From Synergistales bacterium (GTDB lineage: Bacteria; Synergistota; Synergistia; Synergistales; Synergistaceae), in contig BOCB01000005.1 in assembly GCA_026002695.1 (NCBI GenBank), positions 1-49,833 on the forward strand: DNA of 49,833 bases. Reading direction: 5' to 3'. This document shows positions 1 through 7,509 of the stretch, one piece after another. Positions within the stretch are counted from its first letter, which is position 1; each line of letters begins with the position of its first letter. The position numbers and the translations under genes were made by a program. The notes under the pieces are model-generated. The model made no database searches. It worked only from the letters and a program-made list of their open reading frames with translations, and had not been told where the DNA came from.

Positions 1-1
1 A

Positions 2-1936
2 ATCATATGCAAAACCTCCGTTTTTATTGATATGACTGTGTTTTCGTCGACATCAATTATATCAAAATCCGGAAGGTTTTGCATTGTTTTTTTGCCTTGT
101 TTTCAAAGCTCAATGAGCTACAAATGCTGTCAGCATAAGGGTTTAAGGGCGATTGAGTGTTGGATTTTGGGGAAACTCAAAACTCAAGCAGAGGGAAAGA
201 TAGTATCTGCTTATGGTATGGCAACTAGTGATATTGTCATCAATCCAATTTTCCCCGATGGGACGCCGAACGCGAATATTCTTTTTGAGGCGGTTGCTCT
301 TCACGACGAAGAAAAAGCCGTAACATTCCGGGCTATTTCCAGACGGTTTGACAGTATGGGCAACTCTTTGCCTGAAATCGAAACCGTTATAACGATCGCG
401 CAAGAGGGAATAGTCGGCGGAGAACTCGGCAACGGCCTCGTGACGGCCAATGCTGACGGCAGTTATTCCGTATCTCCGTTTAATGACCTCGGAATCACGA
501 TGCAGCCTGAGGCGTTGAGACTGGGTAAATCCTACTCAGGTTTTTCGATAGGAGATAAGTTTTTGTTTAACGTTGTAGCCCCTGATACGCTTAATCCGGG
601 AAATCCCGGCATACCTATGGATATTAAAAATCCGGATGGGGATGTGCTTAGCTATAACATGAGTTCTACCTTGAGCGGTACTGTCAACGGTGTTCACATC
701 CCCTATTTTAGCTTGGATTCAACAAATGGTGATGTAGCGGTAGGGGACGTTATTGTAAATTTTATGAATTTGGGCGGTCAATCATTTCCGCATTCACCCA
801 ATAGACTATTTACAGTGGACAGTGGCGGCTCACCTAGGACAGAGGTTACCAATATCGATACCACGTTGGAGATGGTGTACTATTTTCAGTCGCCTGGATT
901 TTATGAAAGAAAACTCTCCGATGATCCTGCCTTTTACGACGCCTCGGGGAATTTTGTCCTCCGGGAACCCCGAACGCTGATGTTATTTCAAGGCGACGGA
1001 AGTATGGCGTCGGTGACGCTATACGGGAATGAAACGTTTTCCGAGCTAACGCAAAAACTAAATGACGCTATAGCGTTCGGCCTAGGGCAGGCTCGCTACG
1101 TTGATGTAATCGGTAAATTTGCGTCGTTAGCTGACGGAACCCCCAATACTTCAGAATCTGCTTGGGCGGAGTCTTTCAATTTGCAGAGGGAAAGCGAAAT
1201 ATTGACGAAAGGTACTCTCGTCATGCGTTCGGTTGTTCCGGGTCTATCCGGCGAACTCTATTTCTCCGGCGACGAGGAACTCTTAAAGGCACTCGGCCTC
1301 AACACGATTCAGGAATCTCGCGAGAGCGTCTATACCGCCGCCGTCTACGACGCGCACAGCGGCGCGTTAGTCAATCCCGCGCAGCAAATTTCCGGCAATA
1401 TTTTACGCGGCGCGGTCACAAGTAACATCGACGTGAAATTCGACCCTATGGCTAACACCGACGTCTCATGGAACGAAAGTATGAAAAAATACGATTTGAC
1501 GCGCAGCGGAGGAATATACACGACGATCGTGCATCTCTCCGACAATACGACAATTTTACAGGTCGGGGCGAACGAAGCCGAGGACATGGCAATACATTTC
1601 GGCGATATGAGCGCGTCGGCTCTCGGGCTGGACGGCTTGCTTATGATCTCCCGCGAAACAGCGTCCCGTTCCCTTGGAAAAGTCGACAACGCGATCGGGC
1701 TCGTATCGTCCATGCGCGCAAAACTCGGCGCGTACCAGAACAGGTTAGAGCACACAATCACTAACCTGACGACCTCGTCTACTAATACCACGGCCGCCGA
1801 GAGCCGCATACGCGACGCGGATATGGCCAAGGAGATGATGGAGTTCACGAAGCTGAACATACTCTCTCAAGCCGGTGTTTCGATGATGAGTAAGGCAAAC
1901 CAGCTGCCTCAGAATATACTGGAGCTTTTGAAATAA
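2..1936 (+). CDS. fliC: Flagellin, 3' part (N-terminal domain lies outside the window)
   Basis: Structural subunit of the flagellar filament. The last ~100 residues are a typical flagellin C-terminal domain with the ESRIRDADMAKEMMEF motif and an ending in SKANQLPQNILELLK. About 450 residues before it form a large variable surface region without recognisable enzyme motifs. The conserved flagellin N-terminal domain is not present. The frame has no stop up to the left window edge, so the gene probably begins outside; the ATG at 32 has no Shine-Dalgarno site and is unlikely to be the start. The first ~65 residues read here are Cys-rich (FLPCF, YKCCQ) and unlike flagellin, and they coincide with an inverted repeat at 6-86, so this part may be an insertion or decayed DNA. 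The chaperone genes fliS and flgN are far away at 43.7-44.6 kb. Confidence 0.85.
   Translation: MICKTSVFIDMTVFSSTSIISKSGRFCIVFLPCFQSSMSYKCCQHKGLRAIECWILGKLKTQAEGKIVSAYGMATSDIVINPIFPDGTPNANILFEAVALHDEEKAVTFRAISRRFDSMGNSLPEIETVITIAQEGIVGGELGNGLVTANADGSYSVSPFNDLGITMQPEALRLGKSYSGFSIGDKFLFNVVAPDTLNPGNPGIPMDIKNPDGDVLSYNMSSTLSGTVNGVHIPYFSLDSTNGDVAVGDVIVNFMNLGGQSFPHSPNRLFTVDSGGSPRTEVTNIDTTLEMVYYFQSPGFYERKLSDDPAFYDASGNFVLREPRTLMLFQGDGSMASVTLYGNETFSELTQKLNDAIAFGLGQARYVDVIGKFASLADGTPNTSESAWAESFNLQRESEILTKGTLVMRSVVPGLSGELYFSGDEELLKALGLNTIQESRESVYTAAVYDAHSGALVNPAQQISGNILRGAVTSNIDVKFDPMANTDVSWNESMKKYDLTRSGGIYTTIVHLSDNTTILQVGANEAEDMAIHFGDMSASALGLDGLLMISRETASRSLGKVDNAIGLVSSMRAKLGAYQNRLEHTITNLTTSSTNTTAAESRIRDADMAKEMMEFTKLNILSQAGVSMMSKANQLPQNILELLK
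6..86. repeat. Inverted repeat inside the flagellin reading frame
   Basis: ATGCAAAACCTCCG near position 7 is matched by CCGGAAGGTTTTGCAT at 71-86 on the opposite strand, with one inserted base. A second, inner pair (TTGAT / ATCAA) lies inside. The element would fold into a long hairpin. Its role is unknown; it could be a small mobile palindromic element. Confidence 0.5.
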
Positions 1937-1941
1937 CAAAT

Positions 1942-1997
1942 GCGCGGCGGTATTCTCGCTTTCGGTAGAGGAAATAAAAATCGAATACGCGCCGCGC
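1942..1997. repeat. Inverted repeat downstream of flagellin
   Basis: GCGCGGCGGTATTC (1942-1955) pairs with GAATACGCGCCGCGC (1983-1997), with a 27-nt loop and one bulge. No T tract follows on either strand, so it is not a classical intrinsic terminator. It could protect the flagellin mRNA 3' end. Confidence 0.5.
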
Positions 1998-2037
1998 CCG
2001 GCTCCAAATTATTTGGATGACAGACCGCTTTCGACGT

Positions 2038-2583
2038 TTACATTGAGTACACGCATACTGACGGCTCCAAAGGGATAACTGTGTTCGCCCGTTTTTCCCC
2101 GTTCAGCCTGTGACGTCCACGCCGCTTTTCTTCTTCGGGGGGGGGCGTGTCGGTGCGCGCGCTGCTTGCCGGAGGGAACTCCTTTGGCGAGAGCGGCTCG
2201 TTCGCTGATCCCTCGCCGTCTTTCCTGAACTCGGCGTCGTGTATCAGAGGATCGGGAATCTCCGTCCCATGCAGTATGGAGACTACGGTGCCGTGTATTT
2301 CGTCGAGTTCGTCCTCGGAGATTATCTCCTCGTCAGCCGGAGGCCTCGGCACGCCCTTCAGCTCGTACCATCCGTCGAGTATGGTCTCCACGCCGTTCAT
2401 GAACTCGACCGACGTGTCAATGAACTGCCGCTCGTAATACTCGGCGAGCTCCTGATTATCGCCCTTCTTCGCCGCGTCGAGACGGGTGGCGAGCGAATCG
2501 AGCCTGCCGATCAGCTTGTCGGTGACTTGAGCCGTCGCTTTGATGCGGTTCTTTATGTTGGGGCTGTCATGTAAATCTTCCAC
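2038..2583 (-). CDS. Hypothetical protein, 181 aa, acidic/proline-rich
   Basis: Product not recognised. The start is GTG at 2583, preceded at good spacing by GAGGTG. Residues 1-110 are predicted mostly helical and may form a coiled coil (NIKNRIKATAQVTDKLIGRLDSL region). The tail from about residue 125 is rich in Pro, Glu and Arg and likely disordered. There is no signal peptide or membrane segment. The stop of the small upstream ORF overlaps the Shine-Dalgarno site of this gene, so the two are probably co-transcribed and translationally coupled. A link to the flagellar or ABC genes nearby is not shown by the sequence. Confidence 0.65.
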   Translation of the reverse strand: MEDLHDSPNIKNRIKATAQVTDKLIGRLDSLATRLDAAKKGDNQELAEYYERQFIDTSVEFMNGVETILDGWYELKGVPRPPADEEIISEDELDEIHGTVVSILHGTEIPDPLIHDAEFRKDGEGSANEPLSPKEFPPASSARTDTPPPEEEKRRGRHRLNGEKRANTVIPLEPSVCVYSM

Positions 2584-2587
2584 GTAA

Positions 2588-2713
2588 TCACCTCGTTAGT
2601 ATGTTTGATCGTTTTCGCGGGGCGGCGCTCGGCCGCCCGTTCAGCTCGTAAACGCCGGCGATTGCCATCGTCTGCTGATTGTACTGTCCCTGCTCCAATG
2701 GAATGTTCGTAAT
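2588..2713 (-). CDS. Small hypothetical protein upstream of the 181-aa gene
   Basis: The reading frame contains TNIPLEQGQYNQQTMAIAG and ends in LTR at a TGA that lies within the ribosome site of the next gene. A well-formed promoter sits just upstream (see 2744-2772), and AAAAGAGGT lies at the right distance inside the transcript. The only in-frame ATG near the 5' end (2743) would precede the predicted transcription start, so translation must begin at a rare codon (ATT at 2713 is one option) or at the internal ATG. Start and function are uncertain. Confidence 0.4.
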   Translation of the reverse strand: MTNIPLEQGQYNQQTMAIAGVYELNGRPSAAPRKRSNILTR

Positions 2714-2743
2714 TGTTAAGCAAATACCTCTTTTTTCAATCAT

Positions 2744-2772
2744 ATTATAATAAAATTCACGGCATGAAGCAA
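2744..2772 (-). promoter_or_regulatory. Sigma70-type promoter for the 2.0-2.7 kb minus operon
   Basis: On the minus strand TTGCTT (2767-2772) and a perfect TATAAT (2744-2749) are separated by 17 bp. Transcription would start near 2737. Confidence 0.6.
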
Positions 2773-2816
2773 GCCATGCGCTGACATATGATACCCAATT
2801 CCGCTTCATGTATGAT

Positions 2817-2843
2817 AATTCCATGCACATTTTACATGGAATT
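2817..2843. promoter_or_regulatory. Perfect palindrome upstream of the ABC exporter, probable operator
   Basis: AATTCCATG (2817-2825) and CATGGAATT (2835-2843) are perfect 9-bp arms around a 9-bp spacer. The right arm touches a possible -35 box (TTGAGT 2843-2848; TATATT 2865-2870). This is the layout of a repressor site of the TetR/MarR kind controlling the exporter. No regulator gene is next to it, so the ligand is unknown. Confidence 0.5.
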
Positions 2844-2887
2844 TGAGTTATCATTAGTGCGATATATATTCTATGGAGGGAACTCTC

Positions 2888-4729
2888 ATGCAAAAAAGTC
2901 CGTTTGTTCTCATCTTGAGCTTTTCGGTTGGGAGCAGGCGTTTTTATGCGGCGGCATTCGTTTTTATGCTGCTGTCCGTTTATCTCGGATTTCTGCTGCC
3001 TCAGGCGGTGGGCTTTGCTGTGGACAGCGTCATCGGCGGACGGGCGCCGGAGTCGTCGTTTATGCCGGCCATTATTAAGTTCATGCCCTCCGTCGGCGAG
3101 GGAGATATTCGCGTACTCTCGCGCGCCGGGATATTTACGGTATTGATGGCGGCCCTTGGCGGGGTGTGCAGCTTCCTCTGGCACAGGAGCGTCGCGGTCG
3201 GCTCCGAGAAGATGGTAAAGAGCCTGCGCGACGCGCTGTACTCCCACATACAGTACCTGCCTTACGAATGGCACTCCGGCGTGCAGACCGGCGACATCAT
3301 ACAGCGCTGCACGTCGGACGTCAGCATAGTGAGCCTCTTCGTCGCGACTCAGATAACCGAAATCGTGCGCTCCGTCGCGCTCGTCGTCTTCGCCTACGCG
3401 ATGCTGCTTCCGCTGAACGCCCCCATGACCGCGATCTCGTTTGCCTTCCTGCCAGTGATACTTTTCTACTCGCTCATATTTTTGCGTAAGGCTTCGGAGC
3501 GATTCCTCGCCGCCGACGAGGCCGAGGGGAAGCTGCTCTCGATAGCGCAGGAGAATTTCACGGGCGTCCGCGTCGTCCGCGCGTTCGGGCGCGAACGATT
3601 CGAGCTCGACAAATTCAGCGCGCAAAACAGCTACTTCGCCGACCTTTGGATGCGTTTGGGCGAGCTGCTGAGTACCTACTGGGGCTTCGGGGACCTGTTA
3701 GTCGGACTGCAAACGGTGACGCTCTGCGTCGCGGGGGCGTGGCAGGCGTCGCTCGGCGAGATGACCGTGGGCGAGTTCATGATCTTTTTGTCGTACAACG
3801 GCATGATAATATGGCCGATACGCGGCCTCGGCAGGGTTCTCTCAGACGCGAGCAAGGCGGGCGTCTCGCTGAAACGTCTGCGCGAAATTTTGGACGCGCC
3901 GCTCGAAACGGACATTTATATTGATAATGACAACGACAACAGCGGCGCCAAAGACGCCGCCGCGCCGCTGCGCGGAGACATCGTGTTCGACCATGTCTCG
4001 TTTGCCTACGAGGACACGCCCGTGCTGAAGGACATATCCTTTACCGTAAAAGAGGGGACGACCGTCGGCATACTCGGTCACGCCGGATCGGGCAAGAGCA
4101 CGATAGCGCAGCTCATCTGCCGCCTTTACGACTTGGAAGAGGGGTGCGGCGTGATAAACGTCGGCGGCGCGGACATACGTAATCTCAGCCGTTCGCGCCT
4201 ACGCCGGAACATCGGCATCGTCATGCAGGAGCCGTTCCTTTATTCGCGCACCATCAGGGAAAATATCTCGTCGCTAAGGGAAGCGCCTCTCGAACGTATC
4301 AAAGAGGCGGCGTCGCTGGCGAAGGCTGACGAGGCCATCGAGTCCTTCGCCGAGGGCTATGAGACGGTTGTGGGCGAGCGCGGGGTTACCCTATCGGGAG
4401 GCCAGAAGCAGCGCGTCGCGATAGCCCGCGCCGTGCTGAACCGCCCGCCGATAATGATCTTCGACGACTCGCTCTCCGCCGTGGACTCCGAGACGGACGC
4501 CCGCATAAGGGAGGGCATCGCCGCGCTCATGGGCAGCTCCACGATAATCATCATAGCCCACAGGATAACGTCCGTCTCCCGCGCGGACTATATAATAGTG
4601 ATGGAGCAGGGGCGCATAGCGGAGGCAGGTTCGGTGCGCGAGCTCCTTGAGCGCGGAGGGATATACAAGAGAATTTACGACTTGCAGGGCTCCGATGAGG
4701 ATGAGGAGGTGAGCGGCAATGGGATATGA
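2888..4729 (+). CDS. ABC exporter half-transporter, subunit with degenerate catalytic site
   Basis: Membrane export protein with an N-terminal six-helix ABC transmembrane domain (about residues 15-330) and a C-terminal nucleotide-binding domain. Walker A is GHAGSGKST (about 397-405), the Q-loop is MQEPF, the signature LSGGQ is canonical (about 502-506), Walker B is IMIFDD, and the H-loop is IAHR. The usual catalytic glutamate after Walker B is Asp (FDDS instead of LDEA), as in one half of heterodimeric exporters such as TM287/288, BmrCD and LmrCD. The start was moved to ATG 2888, seven bases after GGAGGG; the upstream ATG at 2873 overlaps that site. It overlaps the next gene by 11 bp and must work with it. 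The substrate is unknown: drug, lipid or peptide export. Confidence 0.9.
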   Translation: MQKSPFVLILSFSVGSRRFYAAAFVFMLLSVYLGFLLPQAVGFAVDSVIGGRAPESSFMPAIIKFMPSVGEGDIRVLSRAGIFTVLMAALGGVCSFLWHRSVAVGSEKMVKSLRDALYSHIQYLPYEWHSGVQTGDIIQRCTSDVSIVSLFVATQITEIVRSVALVVFAYAMLLPLNAPMTAISFAFLPVILFYSLIFLRKASERFLAADEAEGKLLSIAQENFTGVRVVRAFGRERFELDKFSAQNSYFADLWMRLGELLSTYWGFGDLLVGLQTVTLCVAGAWQASLGEMTVGEFMIFLSYNGMIIWPIRGLGRVLSDASKAGVSLKRLREILDAPLETDIYIDNDNDNSGAKDAAAPLRGDIVFDHVSFAYEDTPVLKDISFTVKEGTTVGILGHAGSGKSTIAQLICRLYDLEEGCGVINVGGADIRNLSRSRLRRNIGIVMQEPFLYSRTIRENISSLREAPLERIKEAASLAKADEAIESFAEGYETVVGERGVTLSGGQKQRVAIARAVLNRPPIMIFDDSLSAVDSETDARIREGIAALMGSSTIIIIAHRITSVSRADYIIVMEQGRIAEAGSVRELLERGGIYKRIYDLQGSDEDEEVSGNGI

Positions 4730-6521
4730 CGACGAACCGTCCGGCTCGATAGGCGCGTGGCGAGGCATGATCCCGTTTTTCAGACCGTTCAAAGCGCTTC
4801 TCCTCGGCATATCGGCGATGATGATAGTCTGCTCGCTCGTAGACGCCCTCGTTCCGATATACCAAAAATATATAATAGACTCGTTCATTGTGCCCGGGCG
4901 CGCGGACGGCCTCCGGACGGCGGCGGTCTGCGGCGTGATAATGATAAGCGTCAGGATGATCGGAACGATGTTCTTCACGCGCCTCGCCATAAAGGTCGAG
5001 ATGGGCTTCTCGCGCGATCTCAAGCGCGCCTGCTTCTCGCGCCTTCAGACGCTCTCGCTGTCGTACTACAACACTACGTCGGTCGGCTATATTATATCGC
5101 GCGTCATGTCCGACACGGATAAGATCGGCCTCATGCTGGCCTGGGGGCTCGTCGACATACTGTGGGGCGTGTCCGGCGTGATTTTCTCGGTCGCTGCCAT
5201 GCTCCTGCTGGACGCCTCGCTCGGCATGTGGCTCGTGGCGACGGTAATTCCAATGGCGTTCGTTACGGGATGGTTTCAGTCGCGTATACTGCGCCACAAC
5301 CGCGCCGCCCGCCAGCTCAACTCGCAGATAACAGGCGCGTTCAACGAGGGCATACTCGGCGCGCGAACGTCCAAAACCCTTGTAATAGAGGACGTGAACA
5401 TATCCGAGTTCTCCTCGCTCACCGGCGGCATGTACAAGGAGTCCGTCCGCGCGGCGTCCCTTTCCGCCGCCTACTCTCCCATAATGATGATGTTCGGCTC
5501 GCTCGCCGTCGCCATGATAATAGTCAGGGGCGGCGCGGAGGTGATGGGGCGCGCGATGGAGATAGGCGTCCTCTCCGCTCTCGTCTCGTATTCGATAAAT
5601 ATTTTCGAGCCGATTCAGCATCTCGCCGCGATATTCAGCGAGATAACAGCCACCCAGGCGAACATCGAGAGGGTGACGGCACTCCTCGGAGAGCGGCCCG
5701 AGATAACCGACTCACCGGAGATAACGGCGAAGTACGGCGACACGTTCAATCCTAAGCGCGAGGGCTGGGAGCCGATAAAGGGCAACATCGCTTTCGACGA
5801 CGTAACGTTCAAATACCCGGACGGCACTGAGTATGTGCTGGAACACTTCAACCTCACGATCCCCGCAGGCTCGTGCGTAGCCATAGTCGGCGAGACCGGC
5901 GCGGGCAAGTCGACGCTCGTCAACCTTGCCTGCCGGTTCTACGAGCCGACGAGCGGCAGGATTTTAATCGACGGGCGGGATATAAGAGAGCGGTCGCAGC
6001 TGTGGCTGCGCTCAAACATAGGCTATATGCTCCAGAGCCCGCACCTCTTCTCGGGCAGCATACGGGATAACATCAGCTATGGCAAGCTCGGAGCTTCGGA
6101 TGACGAGATAATGGCCGCCGCCCGCCTCGTCTCCGCCGACGAGGTGATAGAGAAACTGCCCGGCGGCCTCGCCAGCGAAGTCGGCGAGGGCGGCGACAAG
6201 CTCTCCACGGGCGAGAAGCAGCTTATATGCTTCGCCCGCGCCGTGATATCCGACCCGAGGATATTCATATTGGACGAGGCCACGTCGTCGATAGACACCG
6301 AGGCGGAGCTGGCGATACAGCGCGCCATATCGAAATCCTTGGAGGGCAGGACGTCGTTCCTGATAGCTCACAGGCTGTCCACCGTGAAAAAGGCCGACCT
6401 GATCCTGGCTGTTCGGGACGGCAAAATAATCGAGCGCGGCACACACGCCGAGCTGATCAAGCAAAAGGGCTACTACGCCAAACTTTACCATACGCAGTTT
6501 GAGGACGGGGAGAAGGTGTAA
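4719..6521 (+). CDS. ABC exporter half-transporter, catalytic partner subunit
   Basis: Second half of the heterodimer, with a transmembrane domain in the first ~330 residues and then an ATPase domain. Walker A is GETGAGKST (about 390-398), and Walker B is FILDEATSS with the catalytic Glu present. The signature is degenerate: LSTGEKQ instead of LSGGQ. This complements the first subunit: the intact signature there plus the intact Walker B here make one consensus ATP site, and the other site is degenerate. GGAGGT precedes the ATG at 4719, whose codons overlap the end of the upstream gene, so translation is coupled. Confidence 0.9.
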   Translation: MGYDDEPSGSIGAWRGMIPFFRPFKALLLGISAMMIVCSLVDALVPIYQKYIIDSFIVPGRADGLRTAAVCGVIMISVRMIGTMFFTRLAIKVEMGFSRDLKRACFSRLQTLSLSYYNTTSVGYIISRVMSDTDKIGLMLAWGLVDILWGVSGVIFSVAAMLLLDASLGMWLVATVIPMAFVTGWFQSRILRHNRAARQLNSQITGAFNEGILGARTSKTLVIEDVNISEFSSLTGGMYKESVRAASLSAAYSPIMMMFGSLAVAMIIVRGGAEVMGRAMEIGVLSALVSYSINIFEPIQHLAAIFSEITATQANIERVTALLGERPEITDSPEITAKYGDTFNPKREGWEPIKGNIAFDDVTFKYPDGTEYVLEHFNLTIPAGSCVAIVGETGAGKSTLVNLACRFYEPTSGRILIDGRDIRERSQLWLRSNIGYMLQSPHLFSGSIRDNISYGKLGASDDEIMAAARLVSADEVIEKLPGGLASEVGEGGDKLSTGEKQLICFARAVISDPRIFILDEATSSIDTEAELAIQRAISKSLEGRTSFLIAHRLSTVKKADLILAVRDGKIIERGTHAELIKQKGYYAKLYHTQFEDGEKV

Positions 6522-6614
6522 GGATAATGTAATAGCGCCAAACGCGGGATTTACCGCCCGCTCTTTATCCTTATAGAATATAGCCAAATGTAAAAATTTT
6601 TTGGAGGTGTTTTC

Positions 6615-6902
6615 ATGTTTTCCGGAGATGTTTTCATGATCGTATGGCTTGCGTTTGCAGTTATACTGATACTGTTCGTTTTCCTCTCGTTTATTTCCTT
6701 AATCCGCTGGTATTACAACCGGATAACTCCGCCCATGCCGAGCGCGGTTTTGATTCCGATTCCGGATAAGCCGCCGAACGCGGTCAGAAGATTGACTAAC
6801 CTTACAAGCATATCCGGTCCCCTAACGCTTAATTTGACGTTCCCCGTGAACGCCGGAATTACAACGCCCTTGATCGCGAAACCGGCCGAGCGGAGCGAGT
6901 AG
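6615..6902 (+). CDS. Small membrane protein; 3' part antisense to cas6
   Basis: A strong GGAGGTG precedes ATG 6615. Residues 1-36 are one convincing transmembrane helix (VWLAFAVILILFVFLSFISL) followed by RWYYNR. From about residue 34 the frame runs over the 3' end of the convergent cas6 gene (overlap 6713-6902), and the sequence there (TPPMPSAVLIPIPDKPPN) looks like an antisense shadow. The gene may have been cut when the CRISPR locus arrived and now reads through. Function unknown. Confidence 0.45.
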   Translation: MFSGDVFMIVWLAFAVILILFVFLSFISLIRWYYNRITPPMPSAVLIPIPDKPPNAVRRLTNLTSISGPLTLNLTFPVNAGITTPLIAKPAERSE

Positions 6903-7453
6903 TTTACAATCCTCGTATGCGCGCATATGTCCGAAAGCACGTCCGGAGCGTCCAACCGGTTGTCTGCGGCATACGCGTTCCATTTCGCGAGCAAACTTTG
7001 GAATATCAACTCAACAGACGGCATTATTACGTACTCGCCGCCGGATTTGAACGACGTCGGAGTGACGAATCGCAGCAATATTTTTCGCTCGGGGTCATTT
7101 TCAGCGAGATGCGTTTTGCAAAAGTCGGCCTCGCTGACGGAGGGCGATATTTTTATATTCGCGACATCGAGAGCCGCGCCGTACTTTGTGAGCTCGTAAC
7201 GCGTAATGCCGTTAAGAACCCGCGTGAATTGCTCCCGATCGCTGCCGAAAAATGTAACGTGCAATTCCGCCGTCCCGTTTGCGCCGCCGCATTGCAGGAA
7301 CTGGCTTATCGGAGTGAACGACTGCCCGTGAAGAGATTCGGCAAAACATGGCTCAAGCTCACGGCAAAGCACACCATACATCGCGTATGCCCATTCAGGA
7401 TATACGCGCGCGGAGCCGTTCGTTAAAAGACTTATCGAAATTTGCGTAAACAT
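6713..7453 (-). CDS. cas6: CRISPR endoribonuclease Cas6
   Basis: Cleaves the long CRISPR transcript inside each repeat to make crRNAs that carry the last eight repeat bases as a 5' tag. The 246-residue length fits the family. The C-terminal glycine-rich signature is present as GGLSGIGIKTALGMGGV, close to the end of the protein. It is divergent from cas10, with only 56 bp between the start codons. There is no Shine-Dalgarno site; the ATG lies 7 bp after a predicted -10 box, suggesting a leaderless mRNA. The repeat it should cut has a CCCC/GGGG stem with a GTAA loop. Confidence 0.85.
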   Translation of the reverse strand: MFTQISISLLTNGSARVYPEWAYAMYGVLCRELEPCFAESLHGQSFTPISQFLQCGGANGTAELHVTFFGSDREQFTRVLNGITRYELTKYGAALDVANIKISPSVSEADFCKTHLAENDPERKILLRFVTPTSFKSGGEYVIMPSVELIFQSLLAKWNAYAADNRLDAPDVLSDICAHTRIVNYSLRSAGFAIKGVVIPAFTGNVKLSVRGPDMLVRLVNLLTAFGGLSGIGIKTALGMGGVIRL

Positions 7454-7460
7454 AGGATAT

Positions 7461-7469
7461 AGTATAACA
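7461..7469 (-). promoter_or_regulatory. Extended -10 promoter of cas6 (predicted leaderless)
   Basis: On the minus strand TGT-TATACT (TGn extended -10) ends 7 bp before the cas6 ATG at 7453. Transcription would start essentially at the start codon. A weaker plus-strand promoter for the csm operon (TCGAAA 7435-7440, TATAGT 7458-7463) would overlap it, so the two directions may compete. Confidence 0.4.
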
Positions 7470-7509
7470 TAGCAGCGAAATTTACGATCTATTCGAGGAG
7501 AGGTTAGTT

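Noticed and set aside
4551..5621. Long minus-strand frames opposite the ABC exporter and other GC-rich genes
   Set aside because: They are antisense shadows of well-supported genes, have low-complexity His/Arg-rich translations and no ribosome sites.
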